A stretch of 64,000 bases of DNA from Capsulimonadaceae bacterium (GCA_031292625.1 JARLGU010000015.1:1-64000), one strand, 5' to 3'; numbered from the stretch's first letter, positions 51,552 through 61,235 are shown. Notes: generated from the letters alone by a model not told the origin. Translations and numbers: made by a program.

Positions 51552-51917
51552 TTACTCCAAGGTCGCGACGAGGATCTTGGCGGTCGCAAGGTTCGTTGCG
51601 AGGGGAATGTTGTGCGTATCGCAAACCTTCATGAGCGCCGAGATGTCTGGTTCGTGCGCATGGGCGGTGAGCGGGTCGCGCAAAAAGATTACGGCGGCGA
51701 TCTTGCCTTCGGCGACTTGCCCGCCGATCTGCAGGTCTCCGCCAAGCGGCCCCGAGAGCATCTTTTCGACGGTCAGGCCGACTTCCGCTTCGAGGTGCCC
51801 GCCCGTGGTTCGGGTGGCGATCAAGTCGTAGGCTTGGAGCGTCTGCTTATGGTCCTTGCAGAATGTGACGAGCTCATTCTTTTTTTCATCGTGTGCGATC
51901 AATGCGATTTTCGGCAT
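51552..51917 (-). CDS. mgsA: Methylglyoxal synthase
   Basis: A 121-residue enzyme converting dihydroxyacetone phosphate to methylglyoxal plus phosphate, a bypass of lower glycolysis under phosphate limitation. PKIALIAHDEKKNELVTFC is the N-terminal block, with the catalytic region LSGPLGGDLQIGGQVAEGKI near 54-73; its Gly-Asp carries the catalytic Asp. FLRDPLTAHAHEPDISALMK is also typical. GGAGAGG precedes the ATG. It is monocistronic. Confidence 0.95.
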   Translation of the reverse strand: MPKIALIAHDEKKNELVTFCKDHKQTLQAYDLIATRTTGGHLEAEVGLTVEKMLSGPLGGDLQIGGQVAEGKIAAVIFLRDPLTAHAHEPDISALMKVCDTHNIPLATNLATAKILVATLE

Positions 51918-52042
51918 GAAATCCTCTCCGGTTTTGGCTAGCGCGAGCGTTCAAATTGGCAATCGCCGCAGCGGCCTATCGAGTGAGTATAGCACATGCG
52001 CTTTCACGGGTAGAAAAGACGCCAAAATGTTGCCTTAGGTTA

Positions 52043-52071
52043 TTGACTGTCTATATATCGTGTGTTACAAT
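52043..52071 (+). promoter_or_regulatory. Promoter of nrdR
   Basis: TTGACT (52043-52048) and TACAAT (52066-52071) are exactly 17 bp apart. Transcription would begin near 52078, giving a leader of about 40 nt before nrdR. Confidence 0.8.
52048..52063 (+). promoter_or_regulatory. NrdR box 1
   Basis: The 16-bp site matches the NrdR-box core (CwAtATaTwGtgt) at 12 of 13 positions from its conserved C at 52051; the three outer bases before it do not match. It sits inside the spacer between the -35 and -10 elements, where bound NrdR would block RNA polymerase. Confidence 0.6.
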
Positions 52072-52079
52072 GTCTTGGT

Positions 52080-52095
52080 CTACAAGATGTAGGGA
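52080..52095 (+). promoter_or_regulatory. NrdR box 2
   Basis: CAAGATGTAG at 52083-52092 matches 8 of 10 core positions of the NrdR box. Its conserved C is exactly 32 bp after that of box 1. Tandem boxes about three helical turns apart are the standard NrdR arrangement. Confidence 0.5.
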
Positions 52096-52118
52096 AGAAG
52101 ATCCAACAGGCTTACAGG

Positions 52119-52610
52119 ATGAAGTGTCCGTTTTGCGGGACTGTCGATAACGATAAAGTACTCGATTCTCGTCCGGTTCGCGACAATACCGCCATCAAGC
52201 GGCGTCGCGAGTGCGAGCAGGAGCGCGGGGGATGCGGCCGGCGATTCACGACGTTCGAGACGATCGAGGAGCTGCAGCTGCAGGTGATAAAGAAGAATGG
52301 CGTCCGTGAGCCGTTCGACCGCAACAAACTTCTTGGGAGCCTATTGGTGGCGCTGAAGAAGCGTCCGGTTTCGACCGCGAAGATCGAAGAGGTCGTCGAG
52401 GATGTCGAGCGTGCATTGTCGAACCGGCTGGATAAGGAAGTCGATTCCGGCCTTATCGGCGAGCTCGTAATGGACCATTTGCGTGCTCTCGACCAGGTTG
52501 CGTACGTGCGCTTCGCATCCGTGTACCGGCAGTTCGAGGATGCAACGCAGTTTCGAGATATCGTGAATATTCTGCGCCGGCAGGAGGGCCGCCGGCACAT
52601 TAAGGAATAG
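52119..52610 (+). CDS. nrdR: Transcriptional repressor NrdR with expanded zinc ribbon
   Basis: A 163-residue nucleotide-sensing repressor of ribonucleotide reductase genes. The N-terminal zinc ribbon has CPFC (Cys3, Cys6) and a second pair Cys32 and Cys39. Between them are six residues (EQERGG) where the family has two, a four-residue insertion before the conserved GRRFTTFE. The ATP-cone follows (VIKKNGVREPFDRNKLLGSL, near 57-135). The start is set by MKCPFC; an in-frame ATG at 52062 lies upstream of the presumed transcription start. It precedes nrdJ by 201 bp in the same direction, and its own promoter has two NrdR-box-like sites. Confidence 0.95.
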   Translation: MKCPFCGTVDNDKVLDSRPVRDNTAIKRRRECEQERGGCGRRFTTFETIEELQLQVIKKNGVREPFDRNKLLGSLLVALKKRPVSTAKIEEVVEDVERALSNRLDKEVDSGLIGELVMDHLRALDQVAYVRFASVYRQFEDATQFRDIVNILRRQEGRRHIKE

Positions 52611-52811
52611 CGGCAGGACCTGGCGCCTCGGTTCCCCAATGGGCTCCCGTGATGGGATTGTCCGCGCGGAACGGCCAGGATGCCCGATAGAAGTTGGCTC
52701 ATTCGTCAACGAGATGAGGCGCAAGATCCCGCTCATTTTGGGAACGTGCGGAGTGGTATGAGTGCTCGACCGGACTAACTGCCGGCGAAAGAGAAGGAGA
52801 ACAGACGCTAA

Positions 52812-55769
52812 ATGTCCGACCATGGTTTCATCGGTGAGATTCCAGAGGCTGGCTTGCTCGATTCAGGACCGAGCAGCCTCGATATGTTCGCTGACCCCGA
52901 CGCGAACAAAGAGGGCGCAGCAAGCGAAGCCCCGTTTGGCGATGCGGATCACGCAAGCGCGCCTGCATTGAGACTTGCTCATGCTCCGCGCAAGCACTCG
53001 ATCGCCAAATCGCGCAAGCACGCCCCGGGTCTGAAGATCACGCGACGCTACACGGTTGCCGGCGAGGATGTTTGGAAGACCGCGCAGTATGAGCTGCGGA
53101 CAGCCAGCATCGTCAACGAGAAGGGCGAAAGCGTCTTCAAGCAGGAGGGGGTCGAGGTGCCGACCTTCTGGTCGCAAATGGCGACCAATATCGCGGCATC
53201 CAAGTACTTCCGAGGCCAACTTGGGACGCTCGATCGCGAATATTCGATTAAGCAACTCATCGAGCGCGTGGTGAATACCTTCGTCACGTGGGGACAGACG
53301 GGCGGATATTTCGCTGGCGAGGAAGACGCCGCCGCATTTTATGACGAATTGCGATATATTCTCCTTCACCAACTCGCGGCGTTCAATAGTCCTGTCTGGT
53401 TTAACCTTGGCTGGCCTGGCCGGCGTCAGGCAATCTCGGCTTGTTACATTAACGAAGTCGACGATAGCATGGAGTCGATCCTCGATTTGTACAAGACGGA
53501 GGGCATGCTATTTAAGGACGGCTCCGGATCAGGCGTCAACCTGTCTGCGTTGCGTTCGTCTCGCGAGCCCCTCGCGGCGGGCGGGCGTTCGAGCGGCCCC
53601 GTGTCGTTCATGAAGGGCCTTGACGCAAGCGCGGGGTCGATCAAGAGCGGAGGCAGCACCCGGCGGGCGGCGTGTATGCGCGTGCTCGATATCGATCATC
53701 CGGACGTCGTCGATTTCATTAGTTGCAAGAAGGACGCTGAAGAGAAGGCGCACGCGTTGATCGAGGCCGGCTACAGCGGAGCGTTTAATGTGGTCAACGG
53801 CGCCTACGACACCGTTCCGTTCCAGAACGCCAACCACAGCGTCCGCGTTACCGACGAGTTCATGCAGGCGGTCGAGGTCGATGGCCCATGGGATACGCGC
53901 AAGCGCACCAGCGGCAAGTCTGAGACGACCTATAAGGCCAAGGAACTCATGGCCAAAATTTCGGAGGCGACCTGGGTTTGCGGCGATCCCGGAATGCAGT
54001 TCGATACGACGATCAACGATTGGCACACCTGCTCGAACACGGACCGGATCTACGCAAGCAACCCGTGCAGCGAGTACATGTTCCTGAACTCTACGGCCTG
54101 CAACCTGGCATCGATCAACCTGATGCTGTTTCGCGATGCGGACTCCGGCGCGTTCGATGTGGATGCGTACAAGCATGTCGTTCGCATCCTAATAACCGCC
54201 CAGGAGATCGGCGTCGGCTTCGCGGAATATCCGACGCCGAAGATCGCGCAGCGCTCCTTCGAGTACCGCACGCTCGGATTGGGCTACGCGAATCTCGGCG
54301 CGTTGCTGATGGCGACCGGCCTGCCGTACGATAGCGACGGCGGTCGAGCTTACGCGGCGGCGTTGACGGCGATCATGACGGGGACGGCGTACGCGCAGTC
54401 CGCGGCGATCGCGCGGGACTGCGGCGGTCCGTTTGCCGGCTACGCCGTGAACAAGGAACCGATGGGCCGGGTGATGCGCAAGCATCGCGGCTCGGTGGAA
54501 CTGATCGATGACCGTCTCGTGCCGGGCGATCTGCTGCACGAAGCGCGCAATGCGTGGGACGAAGCCGTCGGTATTGGAGACAAGCATGGCTATCGCAATG
54601 CGCAGGCGACGGTTCTCGCCCCAACCGGGACGATCGGCTTCCTGATGGATTGCGACACGACCGGCGTCGAACCCGACATTGCGATCGTCAAGTACAAATC
54701 GCTGGTCGGCGGCGGGTTGATGAAGATCGTCAACCAGACAGTCCCCGAGGCGCTGCGACGCCTTGGCTACAACGGTCCGGACATGGAGGGCATCCTATCC
54801 TTTATCGACAAGAACGATACCATCGAAGGCGCGCCGGCGCTCAAGCCCGAGCACCTGCCGATTTTCGACTGTGCGTTTCGGCCGATGAACGGGACCCGCT
54901 CGATCCATTACAAGGGCCATATCAAGATGATGGCCGCCGTTCAGCCATTCATCTCCGGCGCGATCAGCAAGACGGTAAACGTCCCGGAGGACGCCACTGC
55001 GGCCGAAATTGCACAGACCTATATGGAGGCGTGGAAGCTGGGCCTCAAGGCGATCGCGATCTACCGCGATGGCAGTAAGAAGACACAGCCGCTCAGCACG
55101 AAAAAGGAGCCGGGAGCGACCGAGAAGGCGCTGCTTGAGACGATCCCCGCAAAGCCCGTTCGCCACAAGCTGCCCGATGAGCGCCGCTCGGTGACGCACA
55201 AGTTCAGCATCGGCGGCCATGAAGGCTATATTACGGTCGGCATGTACGAGGACGGCAACCCCGGCGAGATATTCGTCACGATGTCCAAGGAGGGCTCGAC
55301 GATCAGCGGCCTGATGGACGGCTTCGCGACCGCGATCTCCCTGGCGCTGCAATACGGCGTCCCGCTTTCGACGCTCGTGGATAAGTTCATCCATTCGCGG
55401 TTCGAGCCGAGCGGCTTCACGAACAACAAAGAGATCCCGATGGCCAAGTCCGTCATGGACTACATCTTCCGCTGGATGGCCCTCAAGTTCCTCCAGAAGG
55501 AAGACCGCCAGAACGTCGGCCTGGTTGCGGATCTCAAGATCGAGGATGACCCTGCCGCGAAAGCGGCCGTGAAACCCGCCGCATCGGAGAACGGCGCAGC
55601 CTCGAAGGCGATCCCGCTCATAACCGCCGCGTCGTTCGCCGATAAGGAGCGCGAGATCTTCCGTACCCAATCCGACGCCCCGCCGTGCCCGGACTGCGGC
55701 TCGCTAACCGTCCGCTCCGGCGCTTGCTACAAGTGCTTGCAGTGCGGAGCGAGTCTCGGCTGTTCGTAA
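52812..55769 (+). CDS. nrdJ: Adenosylcobalamin-dependent (class II) ribonucleoside-diphosphate reductase
   Basis: A 985-residue class II reductase converting ribonucleotides to deoxyribonucleotides with a cobalamin-derived thiyl radical. Barrel landmarks are NSPVWFNLGWPGRRQAISACYI with the first redox Cys, NPCSEYMFLNSTACNLASINL split here as NPCSEYMFLN and CNLASINL with the radical Cys and catalytic Glu, and APTGTIGFLMDCDTTGVEP. The C-terminal tail has CPDCG and CYKCLQCGASLGCS, a Cys-rich module that probably recycles the active-site disulfide. The first 70 residues are a variable extension. AAGGAG lies 13 bp before the ATG. Oxygen-independent operation makes it suitable at any oxygen tension. 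NrdR is encoded just upstream. Confidence 0.96.
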   Translation: MSDHGFIGEIPEAGLLDSGPSSLDMFADPDANKEGAASEAPFGDADHASAPALRLAHAPRKHSIAKSRKHAPGLKITRRYTVAGEDVWKTAQYELRTASIVNEKGESVFKQEGVEVPTFWSQMATNIAASKYFRGQLGTLDREYSIKQLIERVVNTFVTWGQTGGYFAGEEDAAAFYDELRYILLHQLAAFNSPVWFNLGWPGRRQAISACYINEVDDSMESILDLYKTEGMLFKDGSGSGVNLSALRSSREPLAAGGRSSGPVSFMKGLDASAGSIKSGGSTRRAACMRVLDIDHPDVVDFISCKKDAEEKAHALIEAGYSGAFNVVNGAYDTVPFQNANHSVRVTDEFMQAVEVDGPWDTRKRTSGKSETTYKAKELMAKISEATWVCGDPGMQFDTTINDWHTCSNTDRIYASNPCSEYMFLNSTACNLASINLMLFRDADSGAFDVDAYKHVVRILITAQEIGVGFAEYPTPKIAQRSFEYRTLGLGYANLGALLMATGLPYDSDGGRAYAAALTAIMTGTAYAQSAAIARDCGGPFAGYAVNKEPMGRVMRKHRGSVELIDDRLVPGDLLHEARNAWDEAVGIGDKHGYRNAQATVLAPTGTIGFLMDCDTTGVEPDIAIVKYKSLVGGGLMKIVNQTVPEALRRLGYNGPDMEGILSFIDKNDTIEGAPALKPEHLPIFDCAFRPMNGTRSIHYKGHIKMMAAVQPFISGAISKTVNVPEDATAAEIAQTYMEAWKLGLKAIAIYRDGSKKTQPLSTKKEPGATEKALLETIPAKPVRHKLPDERRSVTHKFSIGGHEGYITVGMYEDGNPGEIFVTMSKEGSTISGLMDGFATAISLALQYGVPLSTLVDKFIHSRFEPSGFTNNKEIPMAKSVMDYIFRWMALKFLQKEDRQNVGLVADLKIEDDPAAKAAVKPAASENGAASKAIPLITAASFADKEREIFRTQSDAPPCPDCGSLTVRSGACYKCLQCGASLGCS

Positions 55770-55815
55770 GAGCGGCGAAAGAGAACGATAGATAGGATAC
55801 GGGATCGTTGATACG

Positions 55816-55868
55816 GCCCCCTCCGGTTTCGCGGCGCGCAAGAAGCGCGATGCGCGACGGGAGGGGGC
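55816..55868 (+). terminator. Terminator between convergent nrdJ and CPBP genes
   Basis: GCCCCCTCC (55816-55824) pairs with GGAGGGGGC (55860-55868) over an inner GC-rich hairpin, followed by TGCTTCATATT. It probably serves both converging genes. Confidence 0.65.
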
Positions 55869-55886
55869 TGCTTCATATTGCTCCGC

Positions 55887-56627
55887 CTAGCGGGCTGCCA
55901 ACACTGCGCCGACGTCGAAAACCATGTGCGCAAGAAGGATGGGGGTGATGCGGCCAGTCCGCTGATAATAGACGGCGAAGACCATAAACAGAGGGAGATC
56001 GGCGATCGCGAAAAACCAGCCTTGGTAGAAATGATATGAGATCTGCAGGAGGACGCTCACCAGAATTGCGATCAGCGGCTTTTCGGTTTGGTAGGTCACT
56101 TCCGTTTGGACGTAGGCCCTGACGACGAGTTCTTCGTTAAACGGGTTGCAGACTGCGTAGAAGATCGCCGTCGCGAGACTGGCGCCGGTGAGGTGCGCGA
56201 GAAACGCGACATTCTTTGGTCCTGCCGTGTAAAAAGATCCGGAGAATAGGTACAGTCCCCATTGCAAAACATACGCGAACAGTTCGTAGCCCAACCATGC
56301 GGCTCCCGCCAGGAGCGCCGCGTGCGCAAAATCGCTTGAAGTGAAGCGCAGCCCGATGTCTCGTAGTGATCGTCCAGAGCGATGCAATACATAGGCGAGA
56401 AGAGCGACGGATGCGGCGGCATCAAAGGCAGCCATGGCGAAGTAGAAGGGCTCGGCGTGGCTAATGGGCGTGCCGTAGACCGCGATATAAGTCGAGTGAT
56501 ACAAAGCCGGCGCGATCGTAATCGCCAAGACAAGCGCCAGCTCGATTCCGCGCATGCGCCTTTCCGGCACGGGCGAGCGCTGATCAGTACGCGGCGGTTC
56601 GTCAATTGGGGGCGTTGCTGGCAGCAT
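55887..56627 (-). CDS. CPBP-family intramembrane metalloprotease
   Basis: A 246-residue protein with about seven membrane helices. The glutamate motif NEELVVRAYVQTE (EExxxR type) lies near 165, followed by the histidine motifs QISYHFYQG and PILLAHMVFDVGA, which complete the Abi/CAAX-type active site. Members process prenylated or bacteriocin-like peptides or act as membrane scaffolds; the substrate here is unknown. The gene stands alone, convergent with nrdJ. The N-terminal 25 residues are proline-rich and cytoplasmic. Confidence 0.88.
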   Translation of the reverse strand: MLPATPPIDEPPRTDQRSPVPERRMRGIELALVLAITIAPALYHSTYIAVYGTPISHAEPFYFAMAAFDAAASVALLAYVLHRSGRSLRDIGLRFTSSDFAHAALLAGAAWLGYELFAYVLQWGLYLFSGSFYTAGPKNVAFLAHLTGASLATAIFYAVCNPFNEELVVRAYVQTEVTYQTEKPLIAILVSVLLQISYHFYQGWFFAIADLPLFMVFAVYYQRTGRITPILLAHMVFDVGAVLAAR

Positions 56628-56841
56628 ATATTGTGAACGGTCTCCCTAAGTAAAATACCATGAACATCCGCAATTCAGGCTCGTCAATTGCGAATGATGT
56701 AAATTTCGGTCCGATAGAGACACGCTTTCGTGCGGATTTTTCGTGCGCGAAGGGAAAGCTTACTTCTTCGATCGTGAGATTAAATTAGGCGCCATACGGG
56801 TATGAATTGCTTGTCGATTCAGAAGTCGGAGACGTGATGCC

Positions 56842-57570
56842 GTGGACTTTGCGCGACTGCCCGATAATCCTGCCGCCCGGCTGCTGCCGCTAGCTCGACG
56901 ACTGTCGCGAGCGTTCGACAAACCCACTGGGACGGTGCTTTGTGAAGCGTTCGGCTCTACCGATGCCGATCCGGTTTCGGTGCTCGGCGCTCGTACACAA
57001 CTCATGTCGCTCCTGACGGAATGCCGCGATGAGATCGAAGAGATCCGGATCGACCCTCCTCCTTATGTACGCGCCCTCTTCATCGAACTAATTCGCGCGG
57101 TTGGAAGCTACGATACCGGGACGTCCTGGCGCGCCTACCGGACGCAATGGTCGGATGCAAACCTTCAGACAATCGAATTCGCGGCCTATCTGCTTGGAAG
57201 ACTGCGTCCCCAGCCAATGTTTACGGCAGAGGAACTTCGGAGCTTTGACCAGCGTGTGAGCCGATTATGCGAGGATGTCCGGGGAAGTCGAGAACTGTCG
57301 CTCGCGTTTAAGAGCGAAATCAGCGCGCAGCTAGAGCACGTCCAGCGCTCCATCAGGGAGTATCGTTACGCCGGCAACAAGGGGCTCAAGCGTTCGGTTG
57401 ATATGCTTGTCGGCGTAACGACCGTGGCGGCATCGATCGACAACGCAAACGCGGTCAAGGGCTACTGGGAAAGCGCCATCGTCCTTGCGAAGACGGTTTA
57501 TGCGATGACTAACTCTTTTGCGCCTGATACACCTCGCCGCGATCCCGTCGCGCAGACTCTGGGTAAGTGA
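56842..57570 (+). CDS. Uncharacterised helical protein
   Basis: A 242-residue soluble protein rich in Arg, Glu and Leu with predicted helices throughout. Notable segments are RALFIELIRAVGSYDTGTSW near 78 and SIREYRYAGNKGLKRSVDML near 174, the latter followed by a weakly hydrophobic stretch (VGVTTVAASIDNANAVKGYW). No signal peptide or motif is recognised. The start is GTG with GGAG upstream. It lies alone between a CPBP protease and a histidine kinase, and I cannot assign a function. Confidence 0.6.
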   Translation: MDFARLPDNPAARLLPLARRLSRAFDKPTGTVLCEAFGSTDADPVSVLGARTQLMSLLTECRDEIEEIRIDPPPYVRALFIELIRAVGSYDTGTSWRAYRTQWSDANLQTIEFAAYLLGRLRPQPMFTAEELRSFDQRVSRLCEDVRGSRELSLAFKSEISAQLEHVQRSIREYRYAGNKGLKRSVDMLVGVTTVAASIDNANAVKGYWESAIVLAKTVYAMTNSFAPDTPRRDPVAQTLGK

Positions 57571-57620
57571 CGATGAACTTCCGCGGAATTCCGCGGAGCT
57601 TCTCCCTTTGGCGTCGATAA

Positions 57621-57965
57621 TTATCCCGCTAGCGGGCCGCCCATACACCGGCGGATTAGTTTGAGCGGAAGTGTCGGACGGACGCGCGCGCCGTGACAAT
57701 CCGGACATTCGTCGGCTATAATACTACTGCGATGAGGCTGACGGCAGGAAAGCACGTCCATTGGACGGCCGTCTGACAGGTCCGGCGACGGACCAAATAG
57801 CTTGAACTCAATCGTTCGGATAAGACAAGCGCAACGAGGGAAGCAATCGGGGCACGATCGCGTGCCGCGAACGACACAGAGTGGGCAGCGAATGAACGCC
57901 GCCCCGGCTGATGTTTGGCTTTGGGGCCGAATCAGGTGTCGTCCAAGCGTGATCACACACGTCAA
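57621..57965 (-). CDS. Possible small Cys-rich zinc-ribbon-like protein (doubtful)
   Basis: A 114-residue frame with an unusual Cys pattern: CPLC, CPDC, CAC and CPDCHGA, resembling tandem zinc knuckles or the DnaJ-type CxxCxG motif. This spacing is hard to obtain by chance. Against it, there is no ribosome site, its 5' end faces the histidine kinase start across only 11 bp, and a plus-strand promoter lies within it. The start could be internal. Low certainty that it is a gene. Confidence 0.35.
   Translation of the reverse strand: MTCVITLGRHLIRPQSQTSAGAAFIRCPLCVVRGTRSCPDCFPRCACLIRTIEFKLFGPSPDLSDGRPMDVLSCRQPHRSSIIADECPDCHGARVRPTLPLKLIRRCMGGPLAG
57693..57722 (+). promoter_or_regulatory. Candidate promoter upstream of the hybrid kinase gene
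   Basis: GTGACA (57693-57698) and a perfect TATAAT (57717-57722) are 18 bp apart. A transcript from here would have a leader of about 245 nt before the kinase start, or begin a 14-codon open frame at 57732. Confidence 0.5.
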
Positions 57966-57976
57966 GGGCTTCTCGT

Positions 57977-60583
57977 ATGCCGAATATAACGTTCTTAATC
58001 CAACGCATCTTTCGCCACGGCGTTCCCATCGTTTCTTCCGCCCCGCGCTCCATTACGGCTACCGCACTCGGCTTAGGGCTGATCTGCGCGCTGTTTCTTA
58101 TCCTGACCGCGCGGATCGCCGATGACTACCGGCGCGCTGAGGGCTTGCTTACCCAGATTAACCTCGATGCCCACATGATGCGCATCCTGGACATGCAGGG
58201 CGAGAACGATCCAACGTTCGACGACGAGGTCGTGGATCGGGCGAACGAGCTCAACGACCAGATTGTCGCCGATTTCAACAGGCTGTCTACGCTCGAGCAC
58301 TCAGTGGACCGTCTCGGCTCTTTACGCGCATCCTACGGGAAGTATCGCAATTGGCTCGACTACAAGTTCAGGCTTCTCCACGGGCGGGAACGCCGCCGCG
58401 CGGCGTCAATTGGACTTGTAAGAGTCGGCCCCGCGTTTGCGGATTTTGATTACAGTGTTCAGCAAGCCGGAAAATCGTTTGAGCGCGCCGCGACGCTCGC
58501 GGGACATATCGGGAATGTTGCCGATGCGCTCATGATGCTTTCGGCCGCGCTCATCGCATCCCTGTTGTTTCGTCGTTATGAGCGGACGCGCATCGCGGCA
58601 ATTTTCGCGGAGCAAGAGGCGATTCGCAAGAGCGAGGAGCGCTATGACTCACTTTTTCGCAACGCAAGCGACGTGAGTTGCATCGTGGCTCCCGATGGCG
58701 TGGTCAAATACGTTAGCTTGGCTTCCGAAATACATTGGGGAGTCGCGCCGCCGGCGATCGTTGGAAGATCGATCGTGGATTTGGTGTCGAGCGATCATGT
58801 GCCGCGCATGGTGGATTTACTCAATCGATCGTTGGCGCAACCGCGCCAAACGCTCGTTGCTGAGATAGAGTTCAGCGGGCCAGGGGATGCGCGCAGGATA
58901 AACGAAGTGCTCGTCAACAATCTGATCGATCTTGTTCCCATCGCGGGAATTGTTACGACGATTAGGGACATTACAGATCGAAAGCGCGCCGAAGAGGAAC
59001 TCGTACGCGCCAAAGATGCCGCCGAGGCCGCGGCTCTCGCGAAAGCTGAGTTTCTGGCGAATATGAGCCACGAGATCCGGACGCCAATGAACGGAATCAT
59101 TGGAATGACGGATCTTGTCCTCGACACGAACACCACGCAGGAGCAGCGCGAGTACTTGTCGATGGTGAAGTCTTCCGGGGAGTCGCTTCTCAGGATCGTG
59201 AACGATATCCTGGACTTCTCAAAATGTGAAGCCGGAAAGGTAGAGCTTTCGCCGGTATCATTCGATCTACGCGAAACCTTGTCTTCGGCGATTGCGCCGT
59301 TGACTCTTCGCGCGGAGGAGAAGGGGCTCGATTTTGCGCTCAACGTAGGCGACAATGTGCCCGATCGGGTGGTTGGGGACATTACCCGGCTTACGCAGGT
59401 GCTGCTGAACCTTGTCGGCAACGCGATCAAATTCACGGAATCGGGCGAGGTGATCGTCGATGTCGCGCTTAGCGGTCTGGCGGGTTCTACGGCCAATATT
59501 AGCTTTGAGGTGCGCGATACGGGCATCGGCATTGCGGCGGAGCGGCACTCGCAGGTCTTTCAAGCGTTCACGCAGGCCGACAATTCGACTACTCGCAAAT
59601 ACGGCGGGACCGGATTGGGGCTTACGATCAGCAAGCGCCTCGTCGCGCTTATGGGCGGGGAGATACGTCTCGAAAGCCGGCCTAATAAAGGAAGCCGCTT
59701 TTGGTTTGTCCTCCCGCTGCTAATCGATCTGGCTGAGCCGGCGGACGATCTTGTGCCCGGGGACTCGCTTGCAGGCCTCTCCGCGCTCGTCGTTGACGAT
59801 AATGCGGTACACCTTCGGGCCGTTAGCGAGATGCTTCGTCGATGGCAAGTGTATGCGACAAGCGCGTCGAGCGCTCAAGAGGCGCTTTGTGCTGTTGACG
59901 ATGCCTACATGGAGGGACGAAAGATCGATCTACTCTACATTGATCGGCAAATGCCGGGCGTCGACGGATTTGAGCTTATCGAGAGGCTCTCAGAGCGCGG
60001 CGAACTCACTGGTCGCGTCGTAATGCTTCTTTCTGCTCGCGACCTCGTGCCGGATAGCGATCGGCGCCGCGAGCTTGGCGTGTTCCACTATCTAACAAAG
60101 CCGGTTCGGCCGAGCGAATTGCTGCGAACGAGTCTTGCCGCCATGGGACGGGAACCGCGGATCGGCGAGGAGCCGGTCGCCCCGGTCCAAGCGCCGCCGC
60201 ATTCGAGCGGCCTTCAGATTCTGCTTGCGGAAGACAATCTTGTAAACCAAAGGCTTGCTACGCGTTTGCTGGAAAAGCGAGGACACGTGGTTGACGTCGC
60301 AAACGATGGTCACGAGGCGGTTGAAAAGGCGCGCGTGGGACGGTACGACGTAATCTTCATGGATGTGCAGATGCCGCGAATGGATGGGTTCGAGGCGACA
60401 AGGCAGATACGCGAGATTAGCCGCATTTCGCGCACGCCGATTATAGCGATGACGGCGCACGCTCTAACCGGTGATCGCGAGCGATGCCTTGAAGTCGGAA
60501 TGAGCGACTACCTGTCTAAGCCGGTGCAGGTCAAGGATATGGTCGCCGCCATTGAACGCGCAATCCAGACGGCAAGCTTATAA
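57977..60583 (+). CDS. Hybrid sensor histidine kinase with two receiver domains
   Basis: An 868-residue protein. Two membrane helices (about 25-45 and 193-210) enclose an extracytoplasmic helical sensor domain. A PAS domain follows (about 220-335), then HisKA with the phospho-accepting His in [15 protein letters not shown] near 371. The HATPase has N, G1 (DTGIGIA) and G2 (GGTGLGL) boxes. Receiver 1 (about 595-715) has LVVDDNAVH and a phospho-acceptor Asp in LYIDRQMPG. Receiver 2 (about 745-865) has LLAEDN, Asp in [11 protein letters not shown] near 796, and Lys in LSKPV. This BarA-like layout without an HPt domain suggests a separate phosphotransfer protein. The signal sensed is unknown. Confidence 0.93.
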   Translation: MPNITFLIQRIFRHGVPIVSSAPRSITATALGLGLICALFLILTARIADDYRRAEGLLTQINLDAHMMRILDMQGENDPTFDDEVVDRANELNDQIVADFNRLSTLEHSVDRLGSLRASYGKYRNWLDYKFRLLHGRERRRAASIGLVRVGPAFADFDYSVQQAGKSFERAATLAGHIGNVADALMMLSAALIASLLFRRYERTRIAAIFAEQEAIRKSEERYDSLFRNASDVSCIVAPDGVVKYVSLASEIHWGVAPPAIVGRSIVDLVSSDHVPRMVDLLNRSLAQPRQTLVAEIEFSGPGDARRINEVLVNNLIDLVPIAGIVTTIRDITDRKRAEEELVRAKDAAEAAALAKAEFLANMSHEIRTPMNGIIGMTDLVLDTNTTQEQREYLSMVKSSGESLLRIVNDILDFSKCEAGKVELSPVSFDLRETLSSAIAPLTLRAEEKGLDFALNVGDNVPDRVVGDITRLTQVLLNLVGNAIKFTESGEVIVDVALSGLAGSTANISFEVRDTGIGIAAERHSQVFQAFTQADNSTTRKYGGTGLGLTISKRLVALMGGEIRLESRPNKGSRFWFVLPLLIDLAEPADDLVPGDSLAGLSALVVDDNAVHLRAVSEMLRRWQVYATSASSAQEALCAVDDAYMEGRKIDLLYIDRQMPGVDGFELIERLSERGELTGRVVMLLSARDLVPDSDRRRELGVFHYLTKPVRPSELLRTSLAAMGREPRIGEEPVAPVQAPPHSSGLQILLAEDNLVNQRLATRLLEKRGHVVDVANDGHEAVEKARVGRYDVIFMDVQMPRMDGFEATRQIREISRISRTPIIAMTAHALTGDRERCLEVGMSDYLSKPVQVKDMVAAIERAIQTASL

Positions 60584-60626
60584 CCACAACTTTCGCCGAG
60601 CTTCTTGGGCAAGGCGCTCAAAGATC

Positions 60627-61235
60627 TCAAAGCATGCGCACCCCGGCCGCTTCCAGCATTTGACCGAGGGTGTATAAGGGGAGACCGACGACCGTGAAGT
60701 AATCTCCGCTGATACGGGGGATCAGAAGGGCGCCGAGCGCCTGGATCCCGTAGCCGCCCGCCTTGTCGAGCGGCTCTCCGGTTGCCACGTAAGCGCGGGC
60801 GCGTTCCATATCGAACGCCTCGAACTCGACATCCGTGGCATCCGATCGCGAATCCGGGATGCCGGGCGCGCCTTCGGAGACCTCGATCAGCGAGAGGCCC
60901 GTATAAACCTGGTGAGTACGGCCAGCCAGAGTCAGCAGCATCGCAGCGGCGTCGTCGGGCGATTCAGGCTTGCCGAGGACGACGCCGTCTACTACGACGA
61001 TGGTGTCCGCTCCGAGCACGAGCGCGTCGCCTTTCGTGCGCGCGGCAACGTCGAGTGCCTTTGCTTCGGCAAGCGCGCGGACGATGCGGTCAGGGGTGGG
61101 GGCTTCGCCGAGCGAGGCCACAGCCAGCGACTCATCGACCGTGCTTGGGATGACATCGAATGCCAGGCCGAGCGACGACAGAAGTTCCCGGCGACGGGGG
61201 CTGGCGGATGCAAGGACGAGGCGGCGTTTAGTCAC
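60627..61235 (-). CDS. maf: Maf-family nucleotide pyrophosphatase
   Basis: A 202-residue protein. LVLASASPRRRELL is the Maf opening block (S-A-S-P-R-R), VLGADTIVVVDG with the catalytic Asp is near 70, and GKPESPDDAAAMLLTLAGRTHQV follows. GYGIQALGALLI near 165 is the C-terminal block. Maf proteins hydrolyse dTTP, UTP and modified nucleotides and help prevent their incorporation. The GTG at 61235 overlaps the plsY stop (GTGA), showing translational coupling. A longer upstream reading lies within plsY in another frame and is not used. Confidence 0.94.
   Translation of the reverse strand: MTKRRLVLASASPRRRELLSSLGLAFDVIPSTVDESLAVASLGEAPTPDRIVRALAEAKALDVAARTKGDALVLGADTIVVVDGVVLGKPESPDDAAAMLLTLAGRTHQVYTGLSLIEVSEGAPGIPDSRSDATDVEFEAFDMERARAYVATGEPLDKAGGYGIQALGALLIPRISGDYFTVVGLPLYTLGQMLEAAGVRML

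Noticed and set aside
52611-52811. Cobalamin riboswitch before the B12-dependent reductase gene
   Set aside because: No B12-box-like sequence (GCCACTG) or matching fold was found in the gap; only a ribosome site is clear.
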